Source: Lacicoccus halitifaciens
Lineage (GTDB): Bacteria; Bacillota; Bacilli; Staphylococcales; Salinicoccaceae
Direction of reading: 5' to 3'
NCBI RefSeq assembly: GCF_040544485.1
Contig: NZ_JBDZDV010000001.1
Location: 124,001 to 188,000 of the forward strand
DNA: 64,000 nucleotides
Shown: one piece after another, positions 16,301-25,737 of the stretch
Position numbering within the stretch: position 1 is the stretch's first letter
Layout: each line of letters opens with the position of its first letter
The notes under the pieces: model-generated
Seen by the model: only the letters and a program-made list of their open reading frames with translations
Databases searched by the model: none
What the model was told of the DNA's origin: nothing
Position numbers and translations under genes: made by a program

Positions 16301-17806
16301 TTACCTCGCAGACTGGGAAATGCTATTAAAAATGGTGCTTCTAAAGCTGTAGATGGAGTCAAATCGCTTGGAAATAGTATCATCAATCAACTTGAAAAAG
16401 TAATCAACAGAGTAATCGGTGGACTCAACAATATCACTGGAAAACTAGGTATAACATCTACAATCAGTGAAGTTAGCATCAATAGATTCTCTAAAGGAAC
16501 AGGAGCTCCTTCAAGTGCAACTAAGAACGGTGCAATAGCTCATGACATGCTTGCAACAGTCGGAGACAGAGGTATCGGCAACGGTAAAGGTACTAGAGAG
16601 CTTGTACAATACCCAGACGGTACAGCAGGCTTATATGATAATGATGCTACGATCTTTGCTCCTAAAGGCACTATCATTTACAACAACAGGCAAACAGAAG
16701 AGATTCTAGATAGCCTACCAAGGTTCAGTAAAGGTACAACTAATGCTGGATCAGGCACTAAAAATGGGAATAATAAGAAGGATAAGAAGGGCTTATTTGG
16801 AACAATTGGAGATGTACTCTCGAACACATGGGATTACATTAAAAACCCAGGGAAAGCTCTGGATGCTGTTATTGATAGTATCGCTCCTGATTTCAGTGGA
16901 TTTTCAGGATTTGCAGGCGCACTCTTAAGAGGTGGCTTTAACTTCTTCAAAGACAAGGCTCTGGATTGGATCACAGGCATCTTTAAAGATAACGAAGGTG
17001 GAGAGGTAAGTGGCGGTAGTATACTGAACAGAGCTATCACAGCTCGTTTCGGTAGATACCCTGCACACATAGCTAGACAATTGGGCGTTACTCGCCACTA
17101 TGGACTAGATACGGCTCATAGATACGAGAGACTCACTTCACCTGTCACAGGTAAGGTAACAAGAGTGTGGCATGACAAATACGGTGGTAACTCTATCCAG
17201 ATCAAATCGGGTGAGCTTAACTGGTGGTTCATGCACATGCAATCTATTGCTCGACAAGTCGGAGACATGGTTAAAGCTGGTAAGACTAACCTAGGTGTTA
17301 CAGGAAACACAGGACTTCGTACAACTGGTTATCACTTACATACTCAAGCGATGAGAGGCGGTATAGGTAACGCATTTGCTATTGACCCTCTACCACTGCT
17401 TAAGAAAGCTGGATATGCAACAGGAGGCTTTGTAACTGATGGTCTCTACAGGCTCGGAGAAGAAGGATATGGTGAATGGATCATACCTACCGATCCTAAA
17501 AGAAGAACAGATGCTATGAAACTCCTAGCATATGCTGGTAAATCACTACAGAAGAACAATGGTAACTTAAGACCTAATAACTTGCCGAACATAAATACGA
17601 GCAATGAGGTAAGTGAGCTTAAACAGCTTATCAATAAGCAACAAGAACAGTTAGACCAGAACAATCAGATGATTGAGCTTCTAGCTAAGATAGCTGAGAA
17701 AGAGTATGTAGCTCTTTATGATAAGCGAAAATTGGCTAAAGAATTAGAGCCTGAAATCACTAAAAGAGCAGAATATGAAAATGGTAGAAGAGCTAGATTC
17801 TCATAA
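13325..17806 (+). CDS. Tape measure protein with C-terminal M23 peptidase
   Basis: 1493 residues. The N-terminal coiled-coil is followed by a TP901-type tape-measure core (about 165-500; AMSKVQGLLNATDEDMSKL ... NGIKGAEAGTKL). Hydrophobic helices lie near 500-600. An 11-residue repeat array covers about 869-989. A lysozyme/M23-like C-terminal half includes HYGLDTAH (about 1258, HxxxD) and GYHLHTQA (about 1338, HxH), the zinc ligands of M23 endopeptidases. It sets tail length, and the peptidase probably opens the peptidoglycan during DNA injection. AAAAGGAAGTGA precedes ATG 13325. Confidence 0.95.
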   Translation: MTGNTPLGNMVVDLDLNTTKLNSSVTGLQRQMRMVNSALKANLSGLKDSGSESDRLATKIDGLNKKQKIQEAIVEETEKNYQELVKTKGAASKEAEAYANNLNKEQAKLRDVTAELEEMERQHKVMTSPWTKLSQGLDDYGNRLKSIGDHTMQIGKTGMKWITAPAVALGTVGVKSAMDYEYAMSKVQGLLNATDEDMSKLDASAKEWGGSTSYSATEVANAFEFMSLAGWDVEQQTQSIGGALKFTEATGLELAHGVDLITDSMGALGIETADLDGYLDSLVATQSNSNTTAEEMMQAYIRAGSTMNAMNFSVDETNAMLGVLADNGIKGAEAGTKLNSIFAKLVNPTGQTAQAFEDLGISMANADGTMKSSDEILQEIKTKTEGLTDAERNRYISMIAGTENLSSMNTLLDASGGKLEEYTKLNEESNGALDELHTIMKDNLKGDFEEFVSSLEATALSIGEMLLPAVRNIIQWMTDMINKFNDLSDGTKGAIVAFGGVAAAIPPVLVGVGGFIKIVGSAMTSLAPLASSIAKNGGLLKTLGLAFRGLTGPIGLGITIIGVLVTAFMTAYTNSETFRNGIQAVGDKAKEVWDYIKEFGSGVKNLFTGSEENGKKILSAIGVTDDNISRITGLRDNILEVKDRVLELGNSIADRVRPALQGVMDFIDEVGTSLTSMWEDNSANIIPIVTNIGNGISNVFKGILATIEFIMPAVEFIIKMVWENIQGVIRGGLKVIDGLVKLFSGIFTGDFSKMWEGVKSIFTGAIQAVWNGFQLLFYGRIIKGVGSLVKLFTGSIRGLWTSVTGFFRNLFDDGVIIIGQLNTRINNIVSRLVSSVINFFRRMFNNTIDTVRRLGSRAYELFRNMGTRVSNTVGNLFRSVRNFFTNMRSNVTSITTRLRDTAVNLFNALRTRVTNTVRNLYNSVRNLFSNLLSNVRSTVTNLRNRVVNLFTNMRTRVVSGVQNLRDKVSNLFGRIRDRATDIFDKMVDGAKKLPRRLGNAIKNGASKAVDGVKSLGNSIINQLEKVINRVIGGLNNITGKLGITSTISEVSINRFSKGTGAPSSATKNGAIAHDMLATVGDRGIGNGKGTRELVQYPDGTAGLYDNDATIFAPKGTIIYNNRQTEEILDSLPRFSKGTTNAGSGTKNGNNKKDKKGLFGTIGDVLSNTWDYIKNPGKALDAVIDSIAPDFSGFSGFAGALLRGGFNFFKDKALDWITGIFKDNEGGEVSGGSILNRAITARFGRYPAHIARQLGVTRHYGLDTAHRYERLTSPVTGKVTRVWHDKYGGNSIQIKSGELNWWFMHMQSIARQVGDMVKAGKTNLGVTGNTGLRTTGYHLHTQAMRGGIGNAFAIDPLPLLKKAGYATGGFVTDGLYRLGEEGYGEWIIPTDPKRRTDAMKLLAYAGKSLQKNNGNLRPNNLPNINTSNEVSELKQLINKQQEQLDQNNQMIELLAKIAEKEYVALYDKRKLAKELEPEITKRAEYENGRRARFS
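15929..16291 (+). repeat. 33-bp-period coding repeats: eleven 11-residue units in tape measure
   Basis: Residues about 869-989 fall into consecutive 11-residue units of the form V-x-N-x-x-x-N-[LM]-R-x-[RSN] (for example VRNFFTNMRSN, AVNLFNALRTR, VVNLFTNMRTR, VSNLFGRIRDR). The strict spacing predicts a straight hendecad helix bundle, as suits a ruler protein. Confidence 0.85.
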
Positions 17807-17822
17807 GAGTCTAGCTTCTTTT
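17791..17822 (+). terminator. Terminator overlapping the end of the tape-measure gene
   Basis: AGCTAGA (17791-17797) pairs with TCTAGCT (17810-17816), followed by a T-rich tract. The TAA stop (17804-17806) lies in the loop. Confidence 0.7.
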
Positions 17823-17841
17823 TATAAAGGAAGTGAAGTAA

Positions 17842-19305
17842 TTGCAGTTTTATATAAATAATATTATGAACGACAATCTATATATTGAGGATGAATTTGA
17901 AATTCCTTCCTTGAATACAATGATAGAGACAAGAGAGATCAAAGGCAGAGATGGGTTCCTGCTTGGAGAGAGGAAAGTAGAGGGATTTAACTTTCCTATT
18001 CCTTTCATATATGTAAATCATGAGAATAAAGAATATCAAGATATCGTCAATGAGCTAGTTGAATTCTTCAATAGAGAAGAAGAAGTAAGACTAAGATTTG
18101 AAAATGAATATTGGTACTGGAATGTAGTATTTACAGGGACTATTCAATTCAAACAAGAAACTGATGGCTTTGTAAGGTTTGAGCTTAATTGTATCATTGC
18201 TGATCCTTATAAGTATTCTAATGAACGGTATAGCACAGTCTCTGAAGATGATCATTTAACTATTTATAACAGAGGTACAGCTCCTACTTATCCTGTCTTC
18301 AAGGCTACTGCTAAGAGAGATAGCACAATGATTATGATATCAAAGAATGATGAAGAGTACTTCATGTTGGGCGAGGGTGCTGATGTGTTTCAAGAGACTA
18401 AAGACTTATCTCCTGTAGTTTACTCAACTGATCATTCGTCTATATCAGGGTGGACTAGAAGAACAAATAGTATTGACGACAACATTACAGGTGGAGCAGT
18501 CGGTGGCAGCTTAACATCAGATGGTGAATCATTTATTGTTTCTGACTACGGAGAGAGTACAAATGGTTGGTACGGTGGAGCTTTACAAAGAAGCTTAAGC
18601 AGTACTTTAAGTGACTTTGAGATATCAACTGTTATAGAGATACACCCAGATTTGAACCGCAGAAGGAAAGGCTTGATTAAAGGCACTGTACACTTAGCTG
18701 ATGAAACTGGAAACCTTGTAGCCAGCATAGGTCTGATTGATACTCAGTTATCAGTTAAAGATACAAGAGTTGTAGTGAGGATCTATGATCGAAATGGAAA
18801 TGCAAAAAACATATACTATGCAAGACAATCACCCAATGCTTTCAGATTCGGGAAAGTACATATCACATTGAAGAAGCAAGGCAATGCGTTTACAGCTAGT
18901 GCCTTTAAGTCTACCGAGGAAAATGGTAGCACTAAGATTTCTTCAAGAATGAATAGAAAGTTTATAGATACGACAGGTGATTATGATAGAAGTGTAAGAC
19001 AGTTAATCACATATGTATCTAAATACACTGGTGAAGATAATGAAGTACCATTATACATATATGAAACGAAAGTAAAAAGAATACTACCTGATGAAGCAGG
19101 AGTCATCCCTCTAGCTATCAAAAGAGGAGATATTATCGAGATAGATAATCAACAAGAGATCATGCTGTTAAACGGTGCACCTGCTACAGAGCTTAAGGAC
19201 TTTGGTGCTACATACTTTGATGTGCCTGCAAGTTTAACAGAAATCTTCATTCATCCTGAAGACACATTCGATGTGACAGCGGAATGGAGAGATAGATACC
19301 ATTAA
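17842..19305 (+). CDS. Distal tail protein (Dit)
   Basis: 487 residues from TTG 17842 (AAAGGAAGTGA upstream). The N-terminal part (FYINNIMNDNLYIEDEFEIPSL ... KGRDGFLLGERKVEG) is the Sipho_tail/Dit domain. A long beta-rich insertion follows (about 200-390; SGWTRRTNSIDDNITGG ... LIKGTVHLADETGNLVAS), probably a carbohydrate-binding-like module. Then a galectin-like C-terminal part closes the ring subunit. It forms the hub between tube and tail tip. It sits between the tape measure and Tal genes, the usual order. Confidence 0.9.
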   Translation: MQFYINNIMNDNLYIEDEFEIPSLNTMIETREIKGRDGFLLGERKVEGFNFPIPFIYVNHENKEYQDIVNELVEFFNREEEVRLRFENEYWYWNVVFTGTIQFKQETDGFVRFELNCIIADPYKYSNERYSTVSEDDHLTIYNRGTAPTYPVFKATAKRDSTMIMISKNDEEYFMLGEGADVFQETKDLSPVVYSTDHSSISGWTRRTNSIDDNITGGAVGGSLTSDGESFIVSDYGESTNGWYGGALQRSLSSTLSDFEISTVIEIHPDLNRRRKGLIKGTVHLADETGNLVASIGLIDTQLSVKDTRVVVRIYDRNGNAKNIYYARQSPNAFRFGKVHITLKKQGNAFTASAFKSTEENGSTKISSRMNRKFIDTTGDYDRSVRQLITYVSKYTGEDNEVPLYIYETKVKRILPDEAGVIPLAIKRGDIIEIDNQQEIMLLNGAPATELKDFGATYFDVPASLTEIFIHPEDTFDVTAEWRDRYH

Positions 19306-19326
19306 AAAAGAGAAAGGTGAACTATA

Positions 19327-22300
19327 TTGAGTCAAATACATATACTGGATAGATACTCTGAAAGAATAAAAGAGGTGCTATCTAACAGACAAAATTCTAA
19401 AATTGTTTTAGATGATTTACACATAAGAAACATTGAGAACAACTCAGAAACATTTGATTTTGTTATTGATTATAAAGCATCTGAAAACATTCAAGAGAGA
19501 GACAGAGTACTCATTCCTGACGAAGAGTTAGGCAATTATAGAGAGTTTATAGTCGATGACATTAACATAGATACATATGAGGGCGAGGCTGAGATTAAGA
19601 CAACTTCTTCATACCTTGAAGATTTGCAGAAAGCTAAACCAATCGAACCACAAACGATTGATCAGCATACTGCACAGCAAGCTGTAGAATTTGCGCTATT
19701 TAATGTAGCAGGCTGGGAGGTTGGAGACATTGAATATGCTGGCTTCAGAACTATCAGCTGGACAAGTTACAACTCTCCTTATGAAGTGCTTAAAATAATT
19801 GCTAACAGATTTGATTTACAATTAGATTTCACTATTGAGACAAATGGTAATAGAGTAACTAGAAGATATGTTCATATGAGAGAGAAAACAGCTCTATTCA
19901 GTGGTAAAGAAGTTAGAAGAGGCAAGGACTTAGCTGATCTACAAGTACAGAGAAATGCTACTGAAGTAGTCACAGCTTTACTTTGTTTAGCTCCTGAACC
20001 TGAAGAAGAAGGTCAAGAAAGACTTACTACTATTGTAGTTGATGACGAAGCTCAAGCATTGTACGGCAATCCACGAGAGTATATCTGGGGTATTTACGAG
20101 CCAGAGTCAGACGACTCAGACATGACTCTCAACAGGCTTAAAACTTTAGGCAGAACAGAACTCAATAAGAGAAATAAGCCTAGAATTGATTATACTATTG
20201 AGGCTGTATACTTAGATGAATTTTTAGATCATGAGAGAGTCTTAATCGGTGATAAGATTAGAGTTAAAGATGATTTGAAAGAACCTTATTTTTATGTTGA
20301 AGCTGTAGTTAAAGAGATTAGAAGAAGTATCTTCAATCCTGAGGACAAGACTTATACTTTAGGTGAAATCATCGAGTTCACTCAAGAAGATATCACTAAA
20401 AGATTTGAAGACTTGAGAGCTCTATTCACTCAAAGAATGACTGAAACTAGAAGCAACTTTGATAACATAGTAACAATCATAGATACACAAGTTGAAAGAA
20501 GAATCTTCAAGCAAGATACCCCTCCTGATAATCCTATTAATGACCAACTTTGGTTAGATACCTCAAACCCCGAAAAACCTATTCTAAAAAGATACTTCAA
20601 TGGCTATTGGAATACAGAGATCAAGGCAGTAACAGAAGCTTCTGATATTGATGCTGTTACAAGAGAAGAAGCTATGTATGAAGCTGTACTGTCCTCCCTT
20701 GCGAACATTGAAGTTAACCACCTGACACTTCTTACTGAAGCTAATCAAGTCAAAGAAAATCAATATATCAATGATTCTCACAGAACTACTATCGACAATA
20801 ATGTTCAAATTGTTATTGAAACATATGACACTCTAATGTCAGAAGTTGAAAGATTCAAAGAAGATAGAAGACTTAATCTAGAGCAATCTAATATTATTCA
20901 TCAAATGATGCTTGATTACAGTAGTGCTATCAATGAGCTCAGAGAAACAATTGTTAAAACAACTGAATTTGCAATGGATCACTTAGCATACTTACAGTCT
21001 CAGTACAGTGATGAGCAGTATGAGGGTGCTATGCAGGAAGTCGCTAGTAAATTTGGACTTACTTTTGAAGATGGTGTATTGAGAGGCGATCCTAGGTTAG
21101 CTCAAGATTTAGAAGGTACTAGGTTAGAGCTTGAAGACAAGATAGAAAGTGCTAGAAATACTCTCAATGACATGATTGAAGAGATTACAGGCGATAGTAG
21201 AAATATGATCGTAGGTACTTCTCTTATAGATGAATCTCACTTTACAGTAGTAGGTGGCTACACGATTCTAGATGATGAAGAGCTAGAATATGTAAGAATT
21301 AATAAAGAGGATGCTAGTAGAGATGAAGCATTCATACTCTTCCATAACAAAATGGACTACCTTGCAGAAGAAACATACACACTAGCATTAGACTTCAGAA
21401 GTGATGTAGTCGATGAGTTAGACTATATATTCTTATCTACTGATTCTACAAAGCACATTCTTCATGACACAATGATCCCTCAACCACTCAATCTAGAAGC
21501 AACAGGTGAGTGGAATAGGTATTACATGCAATTCACCCCAACTGAAGATATTCTGAGAGCACAGTTAAAGGTAGGTACTGACTACACAGACGATATCGTT
21601 GGAGAGTTTGATATTAGGCAGATTCACTTATACAAAGGTACAAGTGAAATGGCATGGCAACCTGCTCCAGAGGATAACAGACAATATATCACTCAGTTAT
21701 CAAGAGAGATTACAAAATTAGAGAATCAGCTATCAACTAAGATGACTAGAGATGATTATGATCTTCTTGAAGGGCAAATTGAAAGTGTAAGCACTGAAGT
21801 TACCCAAACAGCTAAAGCTATCACTCAAAAAGCAGATAAAAGTGTGGTAGACACTTTAAATAACACAGTCACAACTCATGGAACTCAGATTGAGACTCAT
21901 GCGGAAGGTATAGATAAACTTATTGAAAAGACAGAAGCTACTGATGAATCTCTCACTGTTGTAACTAACAAAACAAATGAGACAGCAGGAGGTTTAGAGC
22001 AGACTATCACTAAAGTAACTGAAACTGAGAGTGCTTTAGAAGATGCTGAGAAACAGATTAAGCAAGCTCAAGCTGATATTAAAACTAATGCTGAAGAGAT
22101 TAGTACTAAGCTATCAACTGCTCAATATAACACTGATCAAGAAGGTATTATATCAAGTATTGACACAGCTACTAGTGAAAGAGTTCAGTTAGCAGAAGAA
22201 ATTAAAGACAAAGTGACTCTGACAGAGTATGAGAACTACAAGGTTGAAACTGGTACTCTAGGAGATGCTAATAGAGTATTAAATATTACTACTGACAAAA

Positions 22301-25300
22301 AAGGCAAATGGTTAAGACTAGCTATGAATGCAGGAAACAGAGCATCAGCTAGATTCATCATAGCCGATAGAACTTCCTCCCAACACGGTACTGTTGAATT
22401 CAACGCCTCAGTATTCTTCAATAGGGCAAATAATGCAGAGTTTATTGTAAATAGCTTTGCTAAAATGACCTCATTCCCCTTCACAAAAGCAAGATTCCTC
22501 ACTAAAGATACATATGATGAGCAATATCTAGACTTATATTTCAATCCTACAAGAGACTCAACTAACAGCATCTCGATTTGGATGAAAGACAACATTCAAA
22601 CTACGGGTTGGGTACTACAAGACCTTCCTGAAGCAGAAATCCCACACGGATACAAAGCAACTGAATATGATATCAACGAAGAAGCTTCCACAAACGGCAT
22701 TTTAAGAAAGCATGAGGCCTCAATTACGAACAATGGTAAAGAAATCTCACTTAAAGCTTCTCAAGAAGAGCTTGATAGTGTTAACAAAACACTTAGTGAA
22801 AAACAAGCAGAGTTATCTCTTGATGCAGAAAATATCAAAGGTGAGGTCAAAGGTGTATCAGATAGACTATCTGAAGTATCTACTACAGTAACTCAAAATA
22901 AAGAAGAGTTTGATGTTTCTGTCAGGGAGAACACTAATAAATTTACTCAGATAGATGGGGAAATGACTGAGAAGGTCGGAAAGACTGAAGTAGTAGCTTC
23001 TATCAATGCCTCCACTGAAGGTGTCAAGATTAACGGTGATAAGGTAGATATCTCAGCAGGTTCTTCTATCAGAATCGCTATTGATGATGCTAAAAGATAT
23101 GCAGATAATGTATCTTCCACAGCAGAGTCTAATGCTAAAAAACATGCTGATAACAAAGCGAAAGCCGCTCAGGAAGCCGCTGAAGAATATGCTCTTGCTC
23201 AAGCTAAAGCAGAGAGAGTGAAAGCAGAGTCATACGCAGATGGCGAAATCACTAAAGAAGAAGAAGCTAGAATAGCAGATGTAAAGGCTAAATTGAAAGA
23301 AGCAAAGGATCACGCTAACGAAACTGCTCAAGCGGCTGAGAAAGCGGCTAAAGATCATGCTAATTCTAGAGCTAACACTGCTGAAAACAACGCCAAGAGA
23401 CATGCTGAAACAAAGGCCAATGAAGCAGAGAAGGCGGCTAAAGATCATGCTGATGCTAAAGCAAGGGCAGAGCGTATTATTGCAGAGGCTTATGCAGATG
23501 GGAAAGTAACTGCTGAAGAGGAAGCTAGAATTAAAGATGCTAATGCTAAACTTCAAGAAGCTAAGACTCATGCTGATACAAAAGCGAGAGAAGCTGAAAT
23601 TGCCGCTAAGAAAGTAGCTAATGTTGCTCAGGACACTGCTGATGAAGCGACTGAGAAGCTGGATGATATGGCTAAAGGTGGGAGAAACCTACTACTTGAT
23701 TCTGGTAGAAAAGTATCTACTAGCAGATACAATATCGCTGATTACTATCTGACAGAGAAAATAGCTGAAGGAACTGAAGTCACAGTATCATTTAAAGCTA
23801 AGCTTGCTACAACAAAAACTCACTTCAGACTTTACAATTCAGGAGGATCTGTTTCTATGGGTAGAAACTTCTATCCTTCTAAATCAGGAGAGTTTGAAGT
23901 ATATACATACACATTCAATTGGAGAGTAGGATCTTCTAATAACACTTTCTTAAGGCTCTATCACATGCCTAGTGCTACTACCACAACAAGTGAAGTCGAG
24001 TGGATGAAGCTGGAATACGGTAAACAAGCCACGGGATGGAGCCCAGCACCTGAGGATAATGTGGAAAAGAAAAAGATAATCTCTGAGATTAACTTATCTG
24101 ATGAAGCTGTAAAAATCAAAGCAGAAAAAGTAGATATTGATGGAAGAACAATCAACATCGGTTCTAATCCAACTGTTACAAGTTTGAACTCAGCTGTTGA
24201 TAATGTTGATACAAAAGCAACTAACGCTAGAAATCAAGCAAATGCCGCAAGGGACGGAAACAATATTGCTAGAGCTCTTAATGCTTCAACTACAACAGTC
24301 AACATTGCGGCTAGCAAGATTAACCTGTCAGGTTATGCAACCTTTAATGATCTTTCCACTTCGGGAAGAACTACCATTAGCGGAGATAATATTAGAACTG
24401 GGTTGCTTCAAAGCTCTAACGGAAGGACTTCATTTAACCTTAACACTGGAACAATCAGTGTAGATGGGGGTAATGGTCTCATAGTGAAAAACTCAAATAG
24501 TTCTAGAAGGATTGAAATGGTTAATGGTGAAATCAGTAGCTATGCAGGTGGCGACCTAACTATGAAGTTTGGCGGTTATAATATGGAATTCTATAACCAT
24601 GCCGATGACCCTATTGGTCGAATTCAACCTATCTACTCTACTGGTTCAAGCAGGCCAGGCTTAGGAATTATTGCACAAAGTGATGTAATCAATATCGGTT
24701 ATAGAGCACATGGTCTATACAGAGCTGTGCTTAGGTCTGACTTTGCCGCTAATGAGACGGTTGTGAGCGGCCCATTTAATAGTGCAAATGCAGGCTCAAC
24801 TCTAAGATTGTATGCTAACAGGCGAATAGTCTCAAGCGACACTGACTATGCTAATGAGTACACAGCATACGACCAGCCTACTATCATTTTGGATCAGAGT
24901 AACTCGACTAATCATATTACGCAGTATTTTGGCGGGGTTAATAACAGAAACAGTGCGCAATGGAGAGTGAGATTTAGAACATCTACCTCAACTTGGCAAT
25001 CTAAAATGATTATCGAATCAAATAGAGTTCGTTTTAGAGATAGCGTTCAAGACTGGAACGGCAACGAGTTTTATGCGAACGGCACAGGTTCCAACTCACT
25101 GAACAGAGATACTGCTTTACATGCTGGAGGCTTGAGAACTCTTTCAGGATGGAGCCATTTATACCTTGGCACACTGAGCGGTGGAGAAGTAAGAATCACA
25201 AATGGTTATGGTCGAAACCAAGATGGTCTAGGCAATGGTGGAATTACCTACAGAGACCTTAGAGCGGCAAAACTTTACAGTGATAGTGTTTGGTCTCATC

Positions 25301-25737
25301 AGTATGACAATTACTGGGTGAGAACGCCTAGTGAGCTGAGGATCACCTCAAGAGGTAGCACAAGCAACTACCGAGATATCCGATTCAGAAACTGGAGATC
25401 TGTTTCTAGTGAAAAATATAAGACAGATATAAGCGAGTGGAATCTAAATGTTCTTGATATCCTGAAGGACGAAGTAACAATTTATCAGTACAAATACAAA
25501 GTGGATGAGGAAGATGCTGATGATGCAAAAGATGATGCAAAAGACTTCTACCAGCGAGGTCTTATTGTTGAAAGAAATACACCTTCAGAATTCGTTTCTG
25601 GTGATGGGATTAACCAATACGAGGTTATTTCATGGGCTCTCAAAGGTATTCAAGAGCTGGCTCATGAAAATGCTAGTTTGAAAGAAAAATTAGACAGTCT
25701 AGAAGATAGACTGAGAAGCATTGAGGAGAATAAATGA
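19327..25737 (+). CDS. Tail-tip/fibre protein (Tal) with coiled coils and S74 autochaperone
   Basis: 2136 residues from TTG 19327 after AAAGGTGA. The N-terminal 350 residues match prophage endopeptidase-tail (Tal hub) proteins. Long coiled-coil and beta segments follow. An Ala/Lys-rich helical region (about 1260-1430) has two copies of a YADGxxTxEEEARI unit, about 85 residues apart. Next come a jelly-roll-like domain (about 1460-1580) and a beta-helix fibre. The C-terminal peptidase S74 domain starts near SSEKYKTDI (about 2027-2035, Ser and Lys dyad), which trimerises the fibre and cleaves itself off. It is the likely receptor-binding protein. Confidence 0.92.
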   Translation: MSQIHILDRYSERIKEVLSNRQNSKIVLDDLHIRNIENNSETFDFVIDYKASENIQERDRVLIPDEELGNYREFIVDDINIDTYEGEAEIKTTSSYLEDLQKAKPIEPQTIDQHTAQQAVEFALFNVAGWEVGDIEYAGFRTISWTSYNSPYEVLKIIANRFDLQLDFTIETNGNRVTRRYVHMREKTALFSGKEVRRGKDLADLQVQRNATEVVTALLCLAPEPEEEGQERLTTIVVDDEAQALYGNPREYIWGIYEPESDDSDMTLNRLKTLGRTELNKRNKPRIDYTIEAVYLDEFLDHERVLIGDKIRVKDDLKEPYFYVEAVVKEIRRSIFNPEDKTYTLGEIIEFTQEDITKRFEDLRALFTQRMTETRSNFDNIVTIIDTQVERRIFKQDTPPDNPINDQLWLDTSNPEKPILKRYFNGYWNTEIKAVTEASDIDAVTREEAMYEAVLSSLANIEVNHLTLLTEANQVKENQYINDSHRTTIDNNVQIVIETYDTLMSEVERFKEDRRLNLEQSNIIHQMMLDYSSAINELRETIVKTTEFAMDHLAYLQSQYSDEQYEGAMQEVASKFGLTFEDGVLRGDPRLAQDLEGTRLELEDKIESARNTLNDMIEEITGDSRNMIVGTSLIDESHFTVVGGYTILDDEELEYVRINKEDASRDEAFILFHNKMDYLAEETYTLALDFRSDVVDELDYIFLSTDSTKHILHDTMIPQPLNLEATGEWNRYYMQFTPTEDILRAQLKVGTDYTDDIVGEFDIRQIHLYKGTSEMAWQPAPEDNRQYITQLSREITKLENQLSTKMTRDDYDLLEGQIESVSTEVTQTAKAITQKADKSVVDTLNNTVTTHGTQIETHAEGIDKLIEKTEATDESLTVVTNKTNETAGGLEQTITKVTETESALEDAEKQIKQAQADIKTNAEEISTKLSTAQYNTDQEGIISSIDTATSERVQLAEEIKDKVTLTEYENYKVETGTLGDANRVLNITTDKKGKWLRLAMNAGNRASARFIIADRTSSQHGTVEFNASVFFNRANNAEFIVNSFAKMTSFPFTKARFLTKDTYDEQYLDLYFNPTRDSTNSISIWMKDNIQTTGWVLQDLPEAEIPHGYKATEYDINEEASTNGILRKHEASITNNGKEISLKASQEELDSVNKTLSEKQAELSLDAENIKGEVKGVSDRLSEVSTTVTQNKEEFDVSVRENTNKFTQIDGEMTEKVGKTEVVASINASTEGVKINGDKVDISAGSSIRIAIDDAKRYADNVSSTAESNAKKHADNKAKAAQEAAEEYALAQAKAERVKAESYADGEITKEEEARIADVKAKLKEAKDHANETAQAAEKAAKDHANSRANTAENNAKRHAETKANEAEKAAKDHADAKARAERIIAEAYADGKVTAEEEARIKDANAKLQEAKTHADTKAREAEIAAKKVANVAQDTADEATEKLDDMAKGGRNLLLDSGRKVSTSRYNIADYYLTEKIAEGTEVTVSFKAKLATTKTHFRLYNSGGSVSMGRNFYPSKSGEFEVYTYTFNWRVGSSNNTFLRLYHMPSATTTTSEVEWMKLEYGKQATGWSPAPEDNVEKKKIISEINLSDEAVKIKAEKVDIDGRTINIGSNPTVTSLNSAVDNVDTKATNARNQANAARDGNNIARALNASTTTVNIAASKINLSGYATFNDLSTSGRTTISGDNIRTGLLQSSNGRTSFNLNTGTISVDGGNGLIVKNSNSSRRIEMVNGEISSYAGGDLTMKFGGYNMEFYNHADDPIGRIQPIYSTGSSRPGLGIIAQSDVINIGYRAHGLYRAVLRSDFAANETVVSGPFNSANAGSTLRLYANRRIVSSDTDYANEYTAYDQPTIILDQSNSTNHITQYFGGVNNRNSAQWRVRFRTSTSTWQSKMIIESNRVRFRDSVQDWNGNEFYANGTGSNSLNRDTALHAGGLRTLSGWSHLYLGTLSGGEVRITNGYGRNQDGLGNGGITYRDLRAAKLYSDSVWSHQYDNYWVRTPSELRITSRGSTSNYRDIRFRNWRSVSSEKYKTDISEWNLNVLDILKDEVTIYQYKYKVDEEDADDAKDDAKDFYQRGLIVERNTPSEFVSGDGINQYEVISWALKGIQELAHENASLKEKLDSLEDRLRSIEENK

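Noticed and set aside
24197..24463. Plus-strand frame of 88 codons inside the tail fibre gene
   Set aside because: Out of frame within a continuous 2136-codon gene; no start signal and low-complexity composition.
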